Notes: generated from the sequence alone by a model not told the origin. A DNA stretch of 44,870 nucleotides from an uncultured Persicobacter sp. (GCA_947498325.1 CANMKE010000037.1:1-44870), one strand, 5' to 3'; shown: positions 1-9,303, counted from the stretch's first letter. Translations and numbers: made by a program.

Positions 1-83
1 ATTTTATTGAAGCTCATACTTTCTTCAATTTACCAATGGTTATGGATTGCCCGATCAGCTGTTATACAAATCAATAGGGTACT

Positions 84-152
84 CTATCGCGAGACTCCGT
101 CTCGTGTTAGTTGTGGGTATTGTTGTTATCGCGAATGGGACACTTGCGATAG
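84..152. repeat. Pair of REP-like palindromic repeats
   Basis: Two imperfect 26-nt palindromes lie at 85-110 and 127-152. Both open with TATCGCGA and end in TAG. The first contains the hairpin CGAGAC-TCC-GTCTCG (90-104). The second has the arms TATCGC and GCGATA (127-132, 146-151). CTATCGC at 84-90 can also pair with GCGATAG at 146-152, so the pair may fold as one larger structure. Related copies occur near 21.0-21.2 kb. No gene is seen in bases 1-240. Confidence 0.55.
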
Positions 153-240
153 GTTGACCTCAATGGTCAATTAAAATACTTAAATAAACCTTTAAAAAGT
201 CCATTGTTATTTATCGATTTTTGTACATGATGATATTTCA

Positions 241-837
241 TTAGTAGTTATAAAGCGCCCAAGCATCAGTTAGTTTTTTCGTTTTGTTTATTCTCGAATA
301 GCCTAAGCCTAAAGGAGGGACTTGTTCAGCATTCAGTTTAAAATAATATCCACCAGAATTTTTAAGGAATCCTCCAAACTCAACATAACAATACCCATTC
401 TCATATTGACAAGGATTAAGTTTATTAAAGTTTTCACAAAGCGAAATATAGTCCTTAGTAGGCAGGTTGTTTTTTAAATAATAATCTTCAACAATCCATG
501 AGCCACTAACTTTATTCTCTAATGGCATGACCGAATGATAGGTACGAAATACATTGATTGTTTTGGCATGGTATATAGAAAGATACCCTATTGAAAGATA
601 ATCACCTATGGAGAAATACATGGCCCCAATCAAAGAGATATGCACGGCAGTCATTTTTAGGTTATGGAATGTTCTATACTTCTTGAAAATTAACCTGTAA
701 ATTAATACGAATACAAAAATTATCTCAATGAAAATGAGTAGGACAAATAAAAATATCCAGTTCATGATAGAAGCTCGGAGGATAAAGAATAGGCCAATTA
801 ACATCACATTTGATAGGATCGTGTATTTAGAGTTCAT
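241..837 (-). CDS. Unknown membrane protein, 198 aa
   Basis: I do not recognise a family. The first half is strongly hydrophobic, with about three membrane segments (near residues 10-25, 28-50 and 65-90). The last 100 residues are polar and aromatic and include a Cys-containing stretch (LCENFNKLNPC) and a Gly/Tyr-rich part (FGGFLKNSGGYYFK), probably a soluble domain on one face of the membrane. It starts with ATG at 837, with no Shine-Dalgarno sequence. It stands alone on the minus strand, followed by palindromic repeats and preceded by a 307-base gap, so no function can be inferred from context. Base composition is slightly AT-richer than the large housekeeping genes nearby. Confidence 0.6.
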   Translation of the reverse strand: MNSKYTILSNVMLIGLFFILRASIMNWIFLFVLLIFIEIIFVFVLIYRLIFKKYRTFHNLKMTAVHISLIGAMYFSIGDYLSIGYLSIYHAKTINVFRTYHSVMPLENKVSGSWIVEDYYLKNNLPTKDYISLCENFNKLNPCQYENGYCYVEFGGFLKNSGGYYFKLNAEQVPPLGLGYSRINKTKKLTDAWALYNY

Positions 838-1144
838 TTTTTAAGATTTTATCCGAATCATAGGTAGACGAAAGGTCGATTTTCCATAACCCCAACACAT
901 TACCAAATTTTGTTAGGCAAAAAAATATGTTATATTAATTTAGTCATATTTGAAGGTCCTCAAAAGGTTATTTTGATATTTTAGGTATTACTTATACGGA
1001 GAGTGGTGATTTTGCAAAAGTCAAACCTCGCAGTAGGGACGTTGGATGGGACGTCCGTACCGAGAGTTCAAAAATATTTGATAGCCTAAAAGTGTTCTGA
1101 ATTAGAAAATTTCAATTTTAAAAGACAAGAAATTAATTCCATGT
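838..1144. other. Gene-free stretch with one long hairpin
   Basis: These 307 bases hold no convincing ORF. The only structure I see is an inverted repeat at 1027-1064. CTCG and CGAG form the base. After a 2-nt bulge, GTAGGGACGT (1033-1042) faces ACGTCCGTAC (1051-1060) with a single mismatch around an 8-nt loop. There is no T-run on either side, so it is not a standard terminator. It could be a REP-like repeat or a structured RNA end for the 371-aa gene at 1145-2260. Confidence 0.45.
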
Positions 1145-2260
1145 CTATAATTGATGTTTTTGCTTCAGTGTCTTTAACCATTTCTGCTCGGTATCTGTCA
1201 AAAGGTTGATGTTTGCTTTATATTTTGAGTTCGCCGTATACCATTCTTGCTTTTCGTAGTATTGTTGAATTAGGGGTGTTTTAAAGACATAACCTCTTCG
1301 AGCGAAAGGGAGATTTCTTAGGATTTTGTATGAGTCCTCATTTTTTATTTCAAATTTGTGGATGAAATTTTTCACATTGAACGGAATATCCATCGTTGTA
1401 TGATCGAATGATTTTGACATAAGGAATTCCATGTCAGTGGTAGCGTAAATAATAAGCTCCCCTTTGGGTGAGAAATTTTTCTGTTTGAATACAACAGGAT
1501 TATGTCCCGTGATTACTCTTATTGGTTTAGATATTTGAGAGAAGGATGATTGTTTTTTTGAATTAAGTATTTTAGTGGCCCCCGTCCAATTTTGGAAACC
1601 TGTAAAAAATGTTTGCTCAATTAGATAGTCATAGTAATCACCTAAATCAAGAATTAGGGTAAAGTCATCGATCTGTTTATTTGCCCACCGCGTTGCAGGA
1701 GTTAAAAGGTAATGAAGCTCAAATATGGTATTGAAGTGAGCTGAAATGTCTATTCTATAGCTGTGTTTAATGGTATTTATTCCCTTCTTGAATTTTGTGT
1801 TAAAATGGTAAACATAGAAGAAATTAGGCTCATTTTTATTGAAGTTATCTCCTTTAGCTTCTTGTTCAGTTAAGCCTTGAATTTGGCCATTTTTGAAATA
1901 TTCTTCAGTATGGACGATAGAAGATTGGAAGGGAAGAGGTTTTCCATTAAAGATAACCTTGAAGTCGGTCATGTAGGGGTGTTGTCCATTCTTAGGTGTT
2001 CCATCAACATCTCCAGCAGGGGATGGTGCTTCGAACCCAACCAAGAGTTCTTTTTGATCTTTCGGGTTGTTAAAGGTGTAGTTGACTGTTACTAAAAATT
2101 GATTGTTAGTTGTACGTTCTATTTTAAGTATCTCTTTTGTTATACTGATGTCGGTTTCTTGGATAGGAATAAGCTGATTTCCCGATGCGTAAAACACACC
2201 GTCATTGGCTTTTGCAAAAAGGGCGGTAATGGTTAGAACAATCAAAAAAATGTATTTCAT
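1145..2260 (-). CDS. Secreted protein with C-terminal YARHG domain, 371 aa
   Basis: A signal peptide (MKYIFLIVLTITALFAKA) indicates export. Residues 20-300 form a beta-rich region resembling DUF4424-type extracellular domains: it handles an 'upward' strand pattern with KEILKIERTTNNQFLVTVNYTF-like stretches, and no catalytic motif is visible. The C-terminal 60 residues match the YARHG domain pattern (LRNLPFARRGYVFKTP followed by a QxYYEKQEWY stretch), which is known as an extracellular domain of unknown function in many bacteria. The canonical YARHG here reads FARRG. ATG at 2260 sits directly before the signal peptide. It is monocistronic on the minus strand between purL and the 198-aa gene. 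The YARHG assignment is firm; the N-terminal family is tentative. Confidence 0.75.
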   Translation of the reverse strand: MKYIFLIVLTITALFAKANDGVFYASGNQLIPIQETDISITKEILKIERTTNNQFLVTVNYTFNNPKDQKELLVGFEAPSPAGDVDGTPKNGQHPYMTDFKVIFNGKPLPFQSSIVHTEEYFKNGQIQGLTEQEAKGDNFNKNEPNFFYVYHFNTKFKKGINTIKHSYRIDISAHFNTIFELHYLLTPATRWANKQIDDFTLILDLGDYYDYLIEQTFFTGFQNWTGATKILNSKKQSSFSQISKPIRVITGHNPVVFKQKNFSPKGELIIYATTDMEFLMSKSFDHTTMDIPFNVKNFIHKFEIKNEDSYKILRNLPFARRGYVFKTPLIQQYYEKQEWYTANSKYKANINLLTDTEQKWLKTLKQKHQL

Positions 2261-2431
2261 TTTCTTTTAGGTTTACATGGAGTCACAAAATAAATGGATT
2301 GCCAATGTTTTTGTCTTTATCTTCTTAAAAATGAATTAATTAATATAACCATATCAACCCAACCTCAAAAATTTATTCAATTATTTCAATAATTTTTATT
2401 CCCATAAATGAAGGGTATTCCCCAAAAATAG

Positions 2432-2466
2432 AAAAAATCCCCTGCCTCATCTGAAGCAGGGGATTT
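2432..2466 (-). terminator. Intrinsic terminator of purL
   Basis: On the minus strand AAATCCCCTGC and GCAGGGGATTT form an 11-bp stem around a 10-nt loop, followed by a T-rich stretch. It begins about 25 bases after the purL stop and separates purL from the YARHG gene. Confidence 0.85.
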
Positions 2467-2490
2467 ATATTTATGTTAAATACGTTCGTA

Positions 2491-5400
2491 TTATTTCTCT
2501 TCTGTTTGAGCTTCTACCCATTGGCGGGCATTTACGAAAGCTTCGATCCATGGGGATACTTCGTCGTTTTTGCGAGAAGCAGGGTAGTGTGCCCAGTTCC
2601 AAGGGAAGATCGCGCGCTCCAAGTGAGGCATCATTGCCAAGTGGCGACCGTCGTGTGAAGCAACCGCTGCGGTATTGAAGTCTGAACCGTTAGGGTTGGC
2701 AGGGTATGACTCGTAAGCATATTTACCAACGATGTTGTACGACTCTTCGGCATAAGGGAAAGAGAATTGACCTTCACCGTGAGCGATCCAAACACCCAAA
2801 CGCGAACCAGACAAGCTGTTCAACATCACGGCATTGTTTTCAGGGATGGTCATGTTCACGAAGCCAGACTCAAATTTACCTGATTCGTTGTGAAGCATGG
2901 CTGTTTTCTCTTCGTGGTCAGGGTTAATTAATCCCAACTCGATCATCAACTGACAACCGTTACACACACCCAACGACAAGGTATCAGGGCGAGCGAAGAA
3001 GTTATCCAAAGCTTCTTTGGCTTTCGGGTTGTACAAGAATGCACCAGCCCAACCTTTGGCAGAACCCAAAACATCTGAGTTAGAGAAACCTCCAACGAAA
3101 ACGATCAAGTTTACATCTTCCAAAGTCTCACGTCCTGCGATCAAGTCGGTCATGTGAACATCTTTCACATCGAAACCTGCCAAGAACATTGAGTATGCCA
3201 TTTCACGGTCACCGTTCACCCCTTTTTCACGGATGATCGCTGCACGAACGCCTGACTTGCCTTTGCGGTCTTGCGTCAATCCGTAATCAGCTAACTTACC
3301 AGTGAATTCCGTATTGAAAGTGAAACGTAGTGGCGAGTTTTTGTAAGAATCAAAACGCTCAGATGCCAACTCTTCACCTGATTGGTGACGATCCAACAAA
3401 TAAGAAGTTTTGAACCATACATCACGCAATTCAGGAACAGGGATGAAGAATTTAGTGCCGCCATTGCGAACCGCCAATTCTTTATCTTCTACAGGAATAC
3501 CGATCAATGTCGCTTTGATACCCGCTTTTTCGAAGAACTCCGTTACGTAAGCCTCATCATTTACCTGAAGCAATACTGCACTGTTTTCTGCGAACAATAC
3601 TTTGATCAAGTCTTCTTCTTCCAAAGCAGTCAAGTCCACATCAGCGGCCAAGTTTTGCTCAGCGAAACACATCTCCAACAAGGTAGTAATCAAACCACCC
3701 GCAGAAATATCGTGTCCAGCTTCCACTTTGTCTTCCATGATCAACGTTTGGATGGCGTTGAAAGCTTTCTTGAAGTATTCAGGATCTTTAACGGTAGGAG
3801 CAGAATCACCCAATTTGTTTTGCGCTTGCGCGAATGCAGATCCACCCAAGTTCAAAGCGTCAGATGACAAGTCAATATGGAAGATTGGCTTGTCCACTCC
3901 TTTTTGCAATACAGGAGAAACAACTTTCTTCACGTCTTCAACTTCACCAGCCGCAGAGATGATCACCGTACCAGGAGCGATAACAGTTTCGTCCTTGTAC
4001 TTTTGTGTCATCGACATCGAATCTTTACCTGTTGGAATATTGATGCCCAAAGCACATGCGAAATCCGAAGCGGCTTTTACTGCATCGTACAAACGAGCGT
4101 CTTCCCCTTCGTTTTTACATGGCCACATCCAGTTGGCAGACAAAGAAACACCGTTCATTTGGTGCGTCAATGGTGCCCAAACCAAGTTGGTCAATGATTC
4201 CGCAATAGAGTTTACAGAACCTGCTTTTGGGTCGATCAAACCTGAAACAGGATCGTGACCGATTGCCGTAGCCACACCGCCTTTACCTTTGTAATCCATG
4301 GCCATTACGCCCACGTTGTTCAAAGGCAATTGCAAAGCCCCAGCAGTTTGTTGTTTGGCAACTTTACCAGAAACCGAACGGTCCACTTTGTTGGTCAACC
4401 AGTCTTTACAAGCCACTGATTCCAATTGAAGGACATCCACAAGATAATCCAAAAGTTTATCGGAGCTGTATTCAACAGGAGCAAATTTTTCGTTTTTGGC
4501 ACGGTCTTTCATGATCGTTTTCGGTGGGTTACCGAACATGTCCGCCAAGTCCAAATCGATTGGGTTTTCACCCGTTTGTTTATCTTCAAAAGTGAAACGC
4601 ATATCGCCCGTAGCCTCACCAACCTCATAGATTGGAGAACGCTCACGCTCACCGATGCGCATCAATTCGTCAATGTCTTCTTTTTTCATCACAAGACCCA
4701 TACGTTCCTGCGACTCATTACCAACGATCTCCTTGCCAGAAAGGGTAGGGTCACCCACAGGCAACTTGCGAAGGTCGATTTTTCCACCCACTTCTTCAAC
4801 CAACTCAGAAAGCGAGTTCAAGTGACCACCAGCACCGTGGTCGTGGATAGAAATGATGGTGTTTTTATCTGACTCCACCAATGCACGGATGGCATTCATG
4901 GCACGTTTCTGCATCTCAGGGTTCGAACGCTGAACGGCATTCAACTCAATCGCTGAAGAAAATTCTCCTGTATCCACAGAAGATACAGCGCCACCGCCCA
5001 TACCGATGCGGTAGTTGTCACCACCCATCACTACGATGCGATCTCCTTTGGAAACGGCTTTCTTCAAGGCATGCTCGTGCTTGGCAAAACCAACACCTCC
5101 CGCCAACATGATTACTTTATCGAAACCTAATTTGCGGTCGTTCTCCTCATGCTCGAAAGTCAGCAACGATCCTGTGATCAATGGCTGACCGAATTTGTTA
5201 CCGAAATCAGAAGCACCGTTAGAGGCTTTGATCAAAATTTCGATAGGCGTTTGGTACAACCATGGACGTGGAGCGATGTTTTTCTCCCAGTTACGTGCTT
5301 CTTCCAAACGAGAGTAAGGCGTCATGTAAACCGCCGTTCCAGCCAATGGCAAAGAACCTTGTCCACCTGCCAAACGGTCACGAATCTCACCACCCGCACC

Positions 5401-6186
5401 TGTTGCCGCGCCATTGAATGGCTCAACAGTGGTTGGGAAGTTGTGCGTCTCTGCCTTAATAGAGATCACCGATTCGATCTCTTTGGTCTCGAAGAAATCA
5501 GGTTTGTCTTGTGTTGCAGGAGCGAATTGCTCCATTTTTGGTCCTTTTACAAAAGCCACATTGTCCTTATAAGCAGACACCAAATGGTTTGGGTGCTCAT
5601 TGGACGTCTTGCGGATCATCTTGAAAAGGGAATCTTCTTTTTCTTCTCCATCAATGATGAAGGTCCCGTTGAAGATTTTGTGACGACAGTGCTCAGAGTT
5701 CACCTGTGAGAACCCGAAAACTTCTGAATCGGTCAATTTGCGACCCAACTTCTCGGTCAGGCCTTCGAGGTACTGAATTTCTTCCGCACTCAAAGCCAAT
5801 CCTTCAGCTTTGTTGTAAGCGGCAATATCCTCAATATAAACCACCGCTTCAGGGGCTTTGCTGATATTGAATACCTGTTGATCTAATCCATCATATTTGG
5901 CTTGCAACATTGGGTCAAAAGTAGCCTCAGCATCTTGCTTCTCGAATTGCTCGATGCGGACGATACCTTCGATCCCCATGTTTTGAGTGATCTCCACGGC
6001 GTTGGTACTCCATGGCGTGATCATTTCTTTTCTCGGTCCGATGAACGTCCCTTCAATTGTGGTTTGATCTATAGCTTTCGCATTTCCGAACAACCATTTC
6101 AACTTATTGCAGTCTTGCTCATTTAAAGGCTTTTGAGCTTCAACTACAAAAAAATTATTTTGTACGCCTTGATAGAATGTGATCAT
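2491..6186 (-). CDS. purL: Phosphoribosylformylglycinamidine synthase (large, single-chain)
   Basis: This enzyme makes FGAM from FGAR, ATP and glutamine, the fourth step of purine synthesis, in the cytosol. At 1231 residues it is the large single-chain form that carries both activities. In order: an N-terminal PurS-like domain, a linker with SEHCRHKIFNG (about residues 165-175), two AIRS-like synthetase halves (SIKAETHNFPTTVEPFNGAATG; later GHDISAGGLITTLLEM), and a C-terminal class I glutamine amidotransferase. The amidotransferase carries the nucleophile in GVCNGCQ (Cys1075) and the His/Glu pair in PHLERAIFPW. All expected motifs are intact. ATG at 6186 fits the family start. It is monocistronic, with its own -7 box upstream and a terminator downstream. 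Confidence 0.97.
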   Translation of the reverse strand: MITFYQGVQNNFFVVEAQKPLNEQDCNKLKWLFGNAKAIDQTTIEGTFIGPRKEMITPWSTNAVEITQNMGIEGIVRIEQFEKQDAEATFDPMLQAKYDGLDQQVFNISKAPEAVVYIEDIAAYNKAEGLALSAEEIQYLEGLTEKLGRKLTDSEVFGFSQVNSEHCRHKIFNGTFIIDGEEKEDSLFKMIRKTSNEHPNHLVSAYKDNVAFVKGPKMEQFAPATQDKPDFFETKEIESVISIKAETHNFPTTVEPFNGAATGAGGEIRDRLAGGQGSLPLAGTAVYMTPYSRLEEARNWEKNIAPRPWLYQTPIEILIKASNGASDFGNKFGQPLITGSLLTFEHEENDRKLGFDKVIMLAGGVGFAKHEHALKKAVSKGDRIVVMGGDNYRIGMGGGAVSSVDTGEFSSAIELNAVQRSNPEMQKRAMNAIRALVESDKNTIISIHDHGAGGHLNSLSELVEEVGGKIDLRKLPVGDPTLSGKEIVGNESQERMGLVMKKEDIDELMRIGERERSPIYEVGEATGDMRFTFEDKQTGENPIDLDLADMFGNPPKTIMKDRAKNEKFAPVEYSSDKLLDYLVDVLQLESVACKDWLTNKVDRSVSGKVAKQQTAGALQLPLNNVGVMAMDYKGKGGVATAIGHDPVSGLIDPKAGSVNSIAESLTNLVWAPLTHQMNGVSLSANWMWPCKNEGEDARLYDAVKAASDFACALGINIPTGKDSMSMTQKYKDETVIAPGTVIISAAGEVEDVKKVVSPVLQKGVDKPIFHIDLSSDALNLGGSAFAQAQNKLGDSAPTVKDPEYFKKAFNAIQTLIMEDKVEAGHDISAGGLITTLLEMCFAEQNLAADVDLTALEEEDLIKVLFAENSAVLLQVNDEAYVTEFFEKAGIKATLIGIPVEDKELAVRNGGTKFFIPVPELRDVWFKTSYLLDRHQSGEELASERFDSYKNSPLRFTFNTEFTGKLADYGLTQDRKGKSGVRAAIIREKGVNGDREMAYSMFLAGFDVKDVHMTDLIAGRETLEDVNLIVFVGGFSNSDVLGSAKGWAGAFLYNPKAKEALDNFFARPDTLSLGVCNGCQLMIELGLINPDHEEKTAMLHNESGKFESGFVNMTIPENNAVMLNSLSGSRLGVWIAHGEGQFSFPYAEESYNIVGKYAYESYPANPNGSDFNTAAVASHDGRHLAMMPHLERAIFPWNWAHYPASRKNDEVSPWIEAFVNARQWVEAQTEEK

Positions 6187-6233
6187 CCTTATAAGAAAAT
6201 TTGAACGGTTAAGGGATTTGTTCCTTCAAGCGG

Positions 6234-6241
6234 CAAAAATA
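6234..6241 (-). promoter_or_regulatory. Putative -7 box of the purL promoter
   Basis: On the minus strand the sequence is TATTTTTG, an exact match to the Bacteroidota TAnnTTTG box, 48 bases upstream of the purL ATG. I do not see a clear -33 TTTG at the usual spacing. Confidence 0.5.
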
Positions 6242-6661
6242 AGGCTTTATTTGATAGAATATGGGCTTTTGCTAATAAAAATACCTGCCGAAGGAAATAT
6301 TTTTTTCGGTAGATACTTTAAATATGATTTTTAGCATGGAAAAGTAGCTTGTTTGGCCTAAAAATAGGGAATGCAGCGGTTTTTTGGGTAATTTTTTGGG
6401 GAGGGATGGTTTGAAGGGTGCGTTGATTTGAAGAAGGAGGGTGTTTTTCTTTCGGCTTGTTTTCGTTGTTTTTCTACCACAGCTGAAGCAGTGGGCTAAC
6501 AGCGTGAAACCTTCTGAAGCAGGTTGGTGTGGATTACATAGGGAGTTCCTCCTTAAACTTTAAGCTGCTGTATTTACATGGGAACTCATTTGAAATGCAA
6601 GACCAACCCATTTTAATGGGTTTGACTCTGTTAGGCCAAGGTTTCAACCTTGGTTTATTTA
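6242..6661. other. Gene-free stretch with two short palindromes and a direct repeat
   Basis: Between purL and the ATPase gene there is no credible coding sequence. It holds two adjacent perfect palindromes with 2-nt centres: AACCCATT/AATGGGTT (6605-6612, 6615-6622) and CCAAGGTT/AACCTTGG (6636-6643, 6646-6653). It also holds a direct repeat CTGAAGCAG (6483-6491, 6514-6522). The palindromes lie just after the ATPase stop on the minus strand and may end its transcript, but neither is followed by a T-run. Confidence 0.5.
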
Positions 6662-8257
6662 TCAACCCTGCACGCTATCATCCACCTCAAACCAATCCAA
6701 ATTTCGCTCGGCTTCATTGAAGTGCATTCCGATCAAAATGATTTTTCGATCATCATTTAGATACGGCGCATAGTATTTTTTTTCATGGATTTGCTGAATG
6801 GCTTCGCCTTTCTCTTTGCCTTCAGGCTTCGGTGCATTCACCTTGAATTCGACGACATAAATATGCGTTGGGGTTTCCATCACCAAGTCGATTCTGCCGT
6901 GAGAGGTGGCTTCTTCGGTGTGGGTTTTCAAGCCTAAAGCCAACAAATAAACATACATCACTGAGGCGTAATAGCCTTCAAATTTATCGATGTTGTTTTG
7001 TACATAATTATTGTATGGGATCGCCGAAAACATGGCCTTGATCGCTTTTTCGAAATCCCCTAATCGATGATCATAAATAGCATCAAAGGCTTTATAATTA
7101 TGGTGCTGACTGCTTTGTCGGAGCCCCGTCAGATCCATCAAAAACAGATTATTCAAAGAAACCTGAATTTCATTGTTGGGAATGGCCATTCGGTAACGAT
7201 AACCACGCATAGGCACTTTGATTCGCTCAGCAATGGTCAGATATCCCGCTTGCCATAAAAGAGAAACCAGGTTCAGGTTGTTCAAATTAAATTGCTTCAA
7301 CTCCTCCGATGGCAAAACCATATTACTCAATTGGTAGGGCATCATTTCACCTTTGGAAAAAATCTTAGTGATGAAAGTGGGCTGACCTGAGTCCCACCAA
7401 TAATTATCAAAATCCGCCTGTTTTTTCAGGAACAGTAAAATGTCAAATGGATTATAGACCTTATCGCCAAGGTAGTTGTAGCCATTGTACCAAGCCTTGA
7501 CCTCCTCCATATCGACATCATCAAAATAGTTTCCAAAGCAAGTTTCCAATTCATTTTGGGTAAAACCACAAATGGATGCGTATTGACTATCAAGGGTAAT
7601 GTCCTCAAAATTATTTGCCCCACTGAAAAGCCCTACGCCCGTGAATTTGGTAATCCCAGTCATGAAGCAGAAGCGAATGTATTGATCTGAGGCTTTAATC
7701 GCTGAATAAAAACCACGCAAAACATCCAATGACTTAGCTGCTAACTGGTCATCACTGGACAGGGTGTCCTGCACGGGTTTGTCGTATTCATCGATGAGGA
7801 TTACGATCTTCTTTCCTGATTTTTGATGTATTTTTTCAATCAATTCACCAAATTTTGGACCTACACCTTTTAGCTCTAAGTCTTCATATGATAAATTATG
7901 CTTTAAGCAGTTTCTCAATAATGAATTAGCAAGTTGATCATTTACAGACTCAAGGTTCTTATAATTTATTCCACTTAAATCAATCCGAATCACCGGATAA
8001 CTTTGCGACCAATCCCATTTGTCATGAATGTAAAGCCCTTCGAAAAGCTCCTGTTTTCCTTCAAAAAGTGACTGAAAGGTCGAACAAAGCATTGATTTTC
8101 CGAAGCGGCGAGGGCGCGAGAGGAAGTAATAGCCTTTGGGTAAAGCCACCATGTTATGAATGTGCTGTGTTTTATCAACATAAACATAATCAGCTTCCTT
8201 GGTTCGTAGGTCCGCAAATGTCTGTATTCCGATCGGTAATGCCTTTTGTTGGTTCAT
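6662..8257 (-). CDS. DUF1703-type AAA-ATPase with C-terminal PD-(D/E)XK nuclease-like domain
   Basis: The N-terminal part (about residues 5-280) is the AAA-ATPase-like family domain, opening with LPIGIQTFADLR and YVYVDKT. It has a degenerate P-loop region (YYFLSRPRRFGKSML) and a Walker B-like IVILIDEYDKP. The C-terminal 110 residues match the PDDEXK_9 pattern: HGRIDLVMET then IYVVEFKV, giving the D...ExK catalytic set. Such proteins occur in many copies in Bacteroidota genomes; their role is unknown, and a nuclease or defence role is inference. I chose ATG at 8257, because the family starts directly at LPIG; in-frame ATGs at 8269 and 8326 would add 4 or 23 unconserved residues. Palindromic repeats follow the stop. 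Full length (531 aa), not broken. Confidence 0.85.
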   Translation of the reverse strand: MNQQKALPIGIQTFADLRTKEADYVYVDKTQHIHNMVALPKGYYFLSRPRRFGKSMLCSTFQSLFEGKQELFEGLYIHDKWDWSQSYPVIRIDLSGINYKNLESVNDQLANSLLRNCLKHNLSYEDLELKGVGPKFGELIEKIHQKSGKKIVILIDEYDKPVQDTLSSDDQLAAKSLDVLRGFYSAIKASDQYIRFCFMTGITKFTGVGLFSGANNFEDITLDSQYASICGFTQNELETCFGNYFDDVDMEEVKAWYNGYNYLGDKVYNPFDILLFLKKQADFDNYWWDSGQPTFITKIFSKGEMMPYQLSNMVLPSEELKQFNLNNLNLVSLLWQAGYLTIAERIKVPMRGYRYRMAIPNNEIQVSLNNLFLMDLTGLRQSSQHHNYKAFDAIYDHRLGDFEKAIKAMFSAIPYNNYVQNNIDKFEGYYASVMYVYLLALGLKTHTEEATSHGRIDLVMETPTHIYVVEFKVNAPKPEGKEKGEAIQQIHEKKYYAPYLNDDRKIILIGMHFNEAERNLDWFEVDDSVQG

Positions 8258-8349
8258 GGGATTATCCATTTTTGAATTGGTGCTTAAAGATACAGTTTTT
8301 TTGGAAAAGGGGACTGAAAAGGACATAAGGTTATTTTGATGAGATTAAA

Positions 8350-9201
8350 TCAAACCCAATTCCTCTTTCTGTACTCCGTCGGGCTCATCTGTTTCCTTCT
8401 GACAAACTGCTCATGGAAATAGCTGAGGCTATTGTATCCACAACCGTAGGCGATTTGAGAAATGGCCTCGTCCGTTTCTGTCAGCAGGGTGGAGGCATGT
8501 TTTATTCTGATTTGGTTCAGGTATTCGGAGAAGGTTCTTTTGGTTCGTTTTTTAAAAAATCGACAAAAGGCAGGTGGCGACATCTCCATTTTCTCGCAAA
8601 TGCTCTGGAGGGTGATCTGTTGGTTGAAATTGACAAAAATTTCCTCTAAAATGCGACTGAAGACTTCATGGTTTTGGTGAAGCTGCATTTGAGATTCTTC
8701 ACTGAAAGACAAAAGTGTTCTTTCCTCCACGGCGCTTAATTTGTTCAGGAGCTTGTACAGCTGCATCAGTTTTTCAAATCCATTCGCCGCCAAAAGTTCG
8801 TGGATTGCTTGTAGAAATTGCGCTCCCTCGGGGAAATGAATACCTGCATCCGCCATTCTTAGCATATTTTGTATAGCAGAAAATTCCTTTAACCCTCCTT
8901 GCGGACAGACCTGTGGTTTGAATTGTATCACGATCGATTCGCTGAATAAGCCTGTATCCTCCACCCATTGCAGGTCAGTTTCCCAATAATGCGAAAGATC
9001 GGGGCCGAGCAACACCAAATCTCCGGCCTTGAATGTCGTCTTGTGATCGCCCACATAGCGAATGCCTTCTCCCTGTATAATATAGGTTAATTCATATTCG
9101 GGATGAAAATGCCTTGGCATATCGAAGGCGGGCATTTTAAAATGCTGCACAAAAAAAGACTGATCATCTGTCGGCAATATTCTTTCCCTGATGGCTTTCA
9201 T
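8350..9201 (-). CDS. AraC-family transcriptional regulator with cupin sensor
   Basis: The 283-aa protein has an N-terminal cupin domain (about residues 15-100; PRHFHPEYELTYIIQGEG, then GDLVLLGPDLSHYW) that likely binds a small-molecule effector. The C-terminal AraC DNA-binding domain has two helix-turn-helix motifs (about residues 180-283; the signature includes AISQIAYGCGYNSLSYFHEQF and ends with MSPTEYRKR). It is transcribed divergently from the dioxygenase/isomerase pair, across a 102-base gap that carries two direct repeats 21 bp apart and a long palindrome. It therefore probably controls those genes. The effector is unknown. The DUF1703 gene follows on the same strand after about 90 bases. 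Confidence 0.93.
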   Translation of the reverse strand: MKAIRERILPTDDQSFFVQHFKMPAFDMPRHFHPEYELTYIIQGEGIRYVGDHKTTFKAGDLVLLGPDLSHYWETDLQWVEDTGLFSESIVIQFKPQVCPQGGLKEFSAIQNMLRMADAGIHFPEGAQFLQAIHELLAANGFEKLMQLYKLLNKLSAVEERTLLSFSEESQMQLHQNHEVFSRILEEIFVNFNQQITLQSICEKMEMSPPAFCRFFKKRTKRTFSEYLNQIRIKHASTLLTETDEAISQIAYGCGYNSLSYFHEQFVRRKQMSPTEYRKRNWV

Positions 9202-9206
9202 GTTTG

Positions 9207-9238
9207 GTTAATATAGTAGATGCTAATGTTAATATACT
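9207..9238. promoter_or_regulatory. Tandem direct-repeat operator candidate
   Basis: GTTAATATAGT (9207-9217) and GTTAATATACT (9228-9238) differ at one base and start exactly 21 bp apart, two helical turns. This is the usual geometry for paired AraC half-sites. They lie next to the AraC start codon, in the divergent control region. Confidence 0.55.
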
Positions 9239-9263
9239 GAAAAATGGTCTAAATCACATTCAC

Positions 9264-9286
9264 GATATTGAATAATATTCAATATC
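9264..9286. promoter_or_regulatory. Palindromic operator candidate before the dioxygenase
   Basis: GATATTGAAT and ATTCAATATC are perfect 10-bp arms around AAT, ending 17 bases before the dioxygenase ATG at 9304. The site overlaps a possible upstream TTG codon. This supports the ATG at 9304 as the true start and the palindrome as a control site or leader hairpin. Confidence 0.5.
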
Positions 9287-9303
9287 AAACAAAACCCAAA
9301 ACG

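Noticed and set aside
3602-4258. Long plus-strand ORF of 218 codons inside purL
   Set aside because: It is the mirror of a well-conserved purL region, has no protein-like motif, and purL is intact through it.
2450-6522. CTGAAGCAGG shared by the purL terminator and the gap at 6.5 kb
   Set aside because: Only ten bases match and one copy is explained by the terminator stem; chance is sufficient.
9268-9303. Possible TTG start of the dioxygenase
   Set aside because: It lies inside a perfect palindrome; ATG at 9304 begins the conserved part of the protein.
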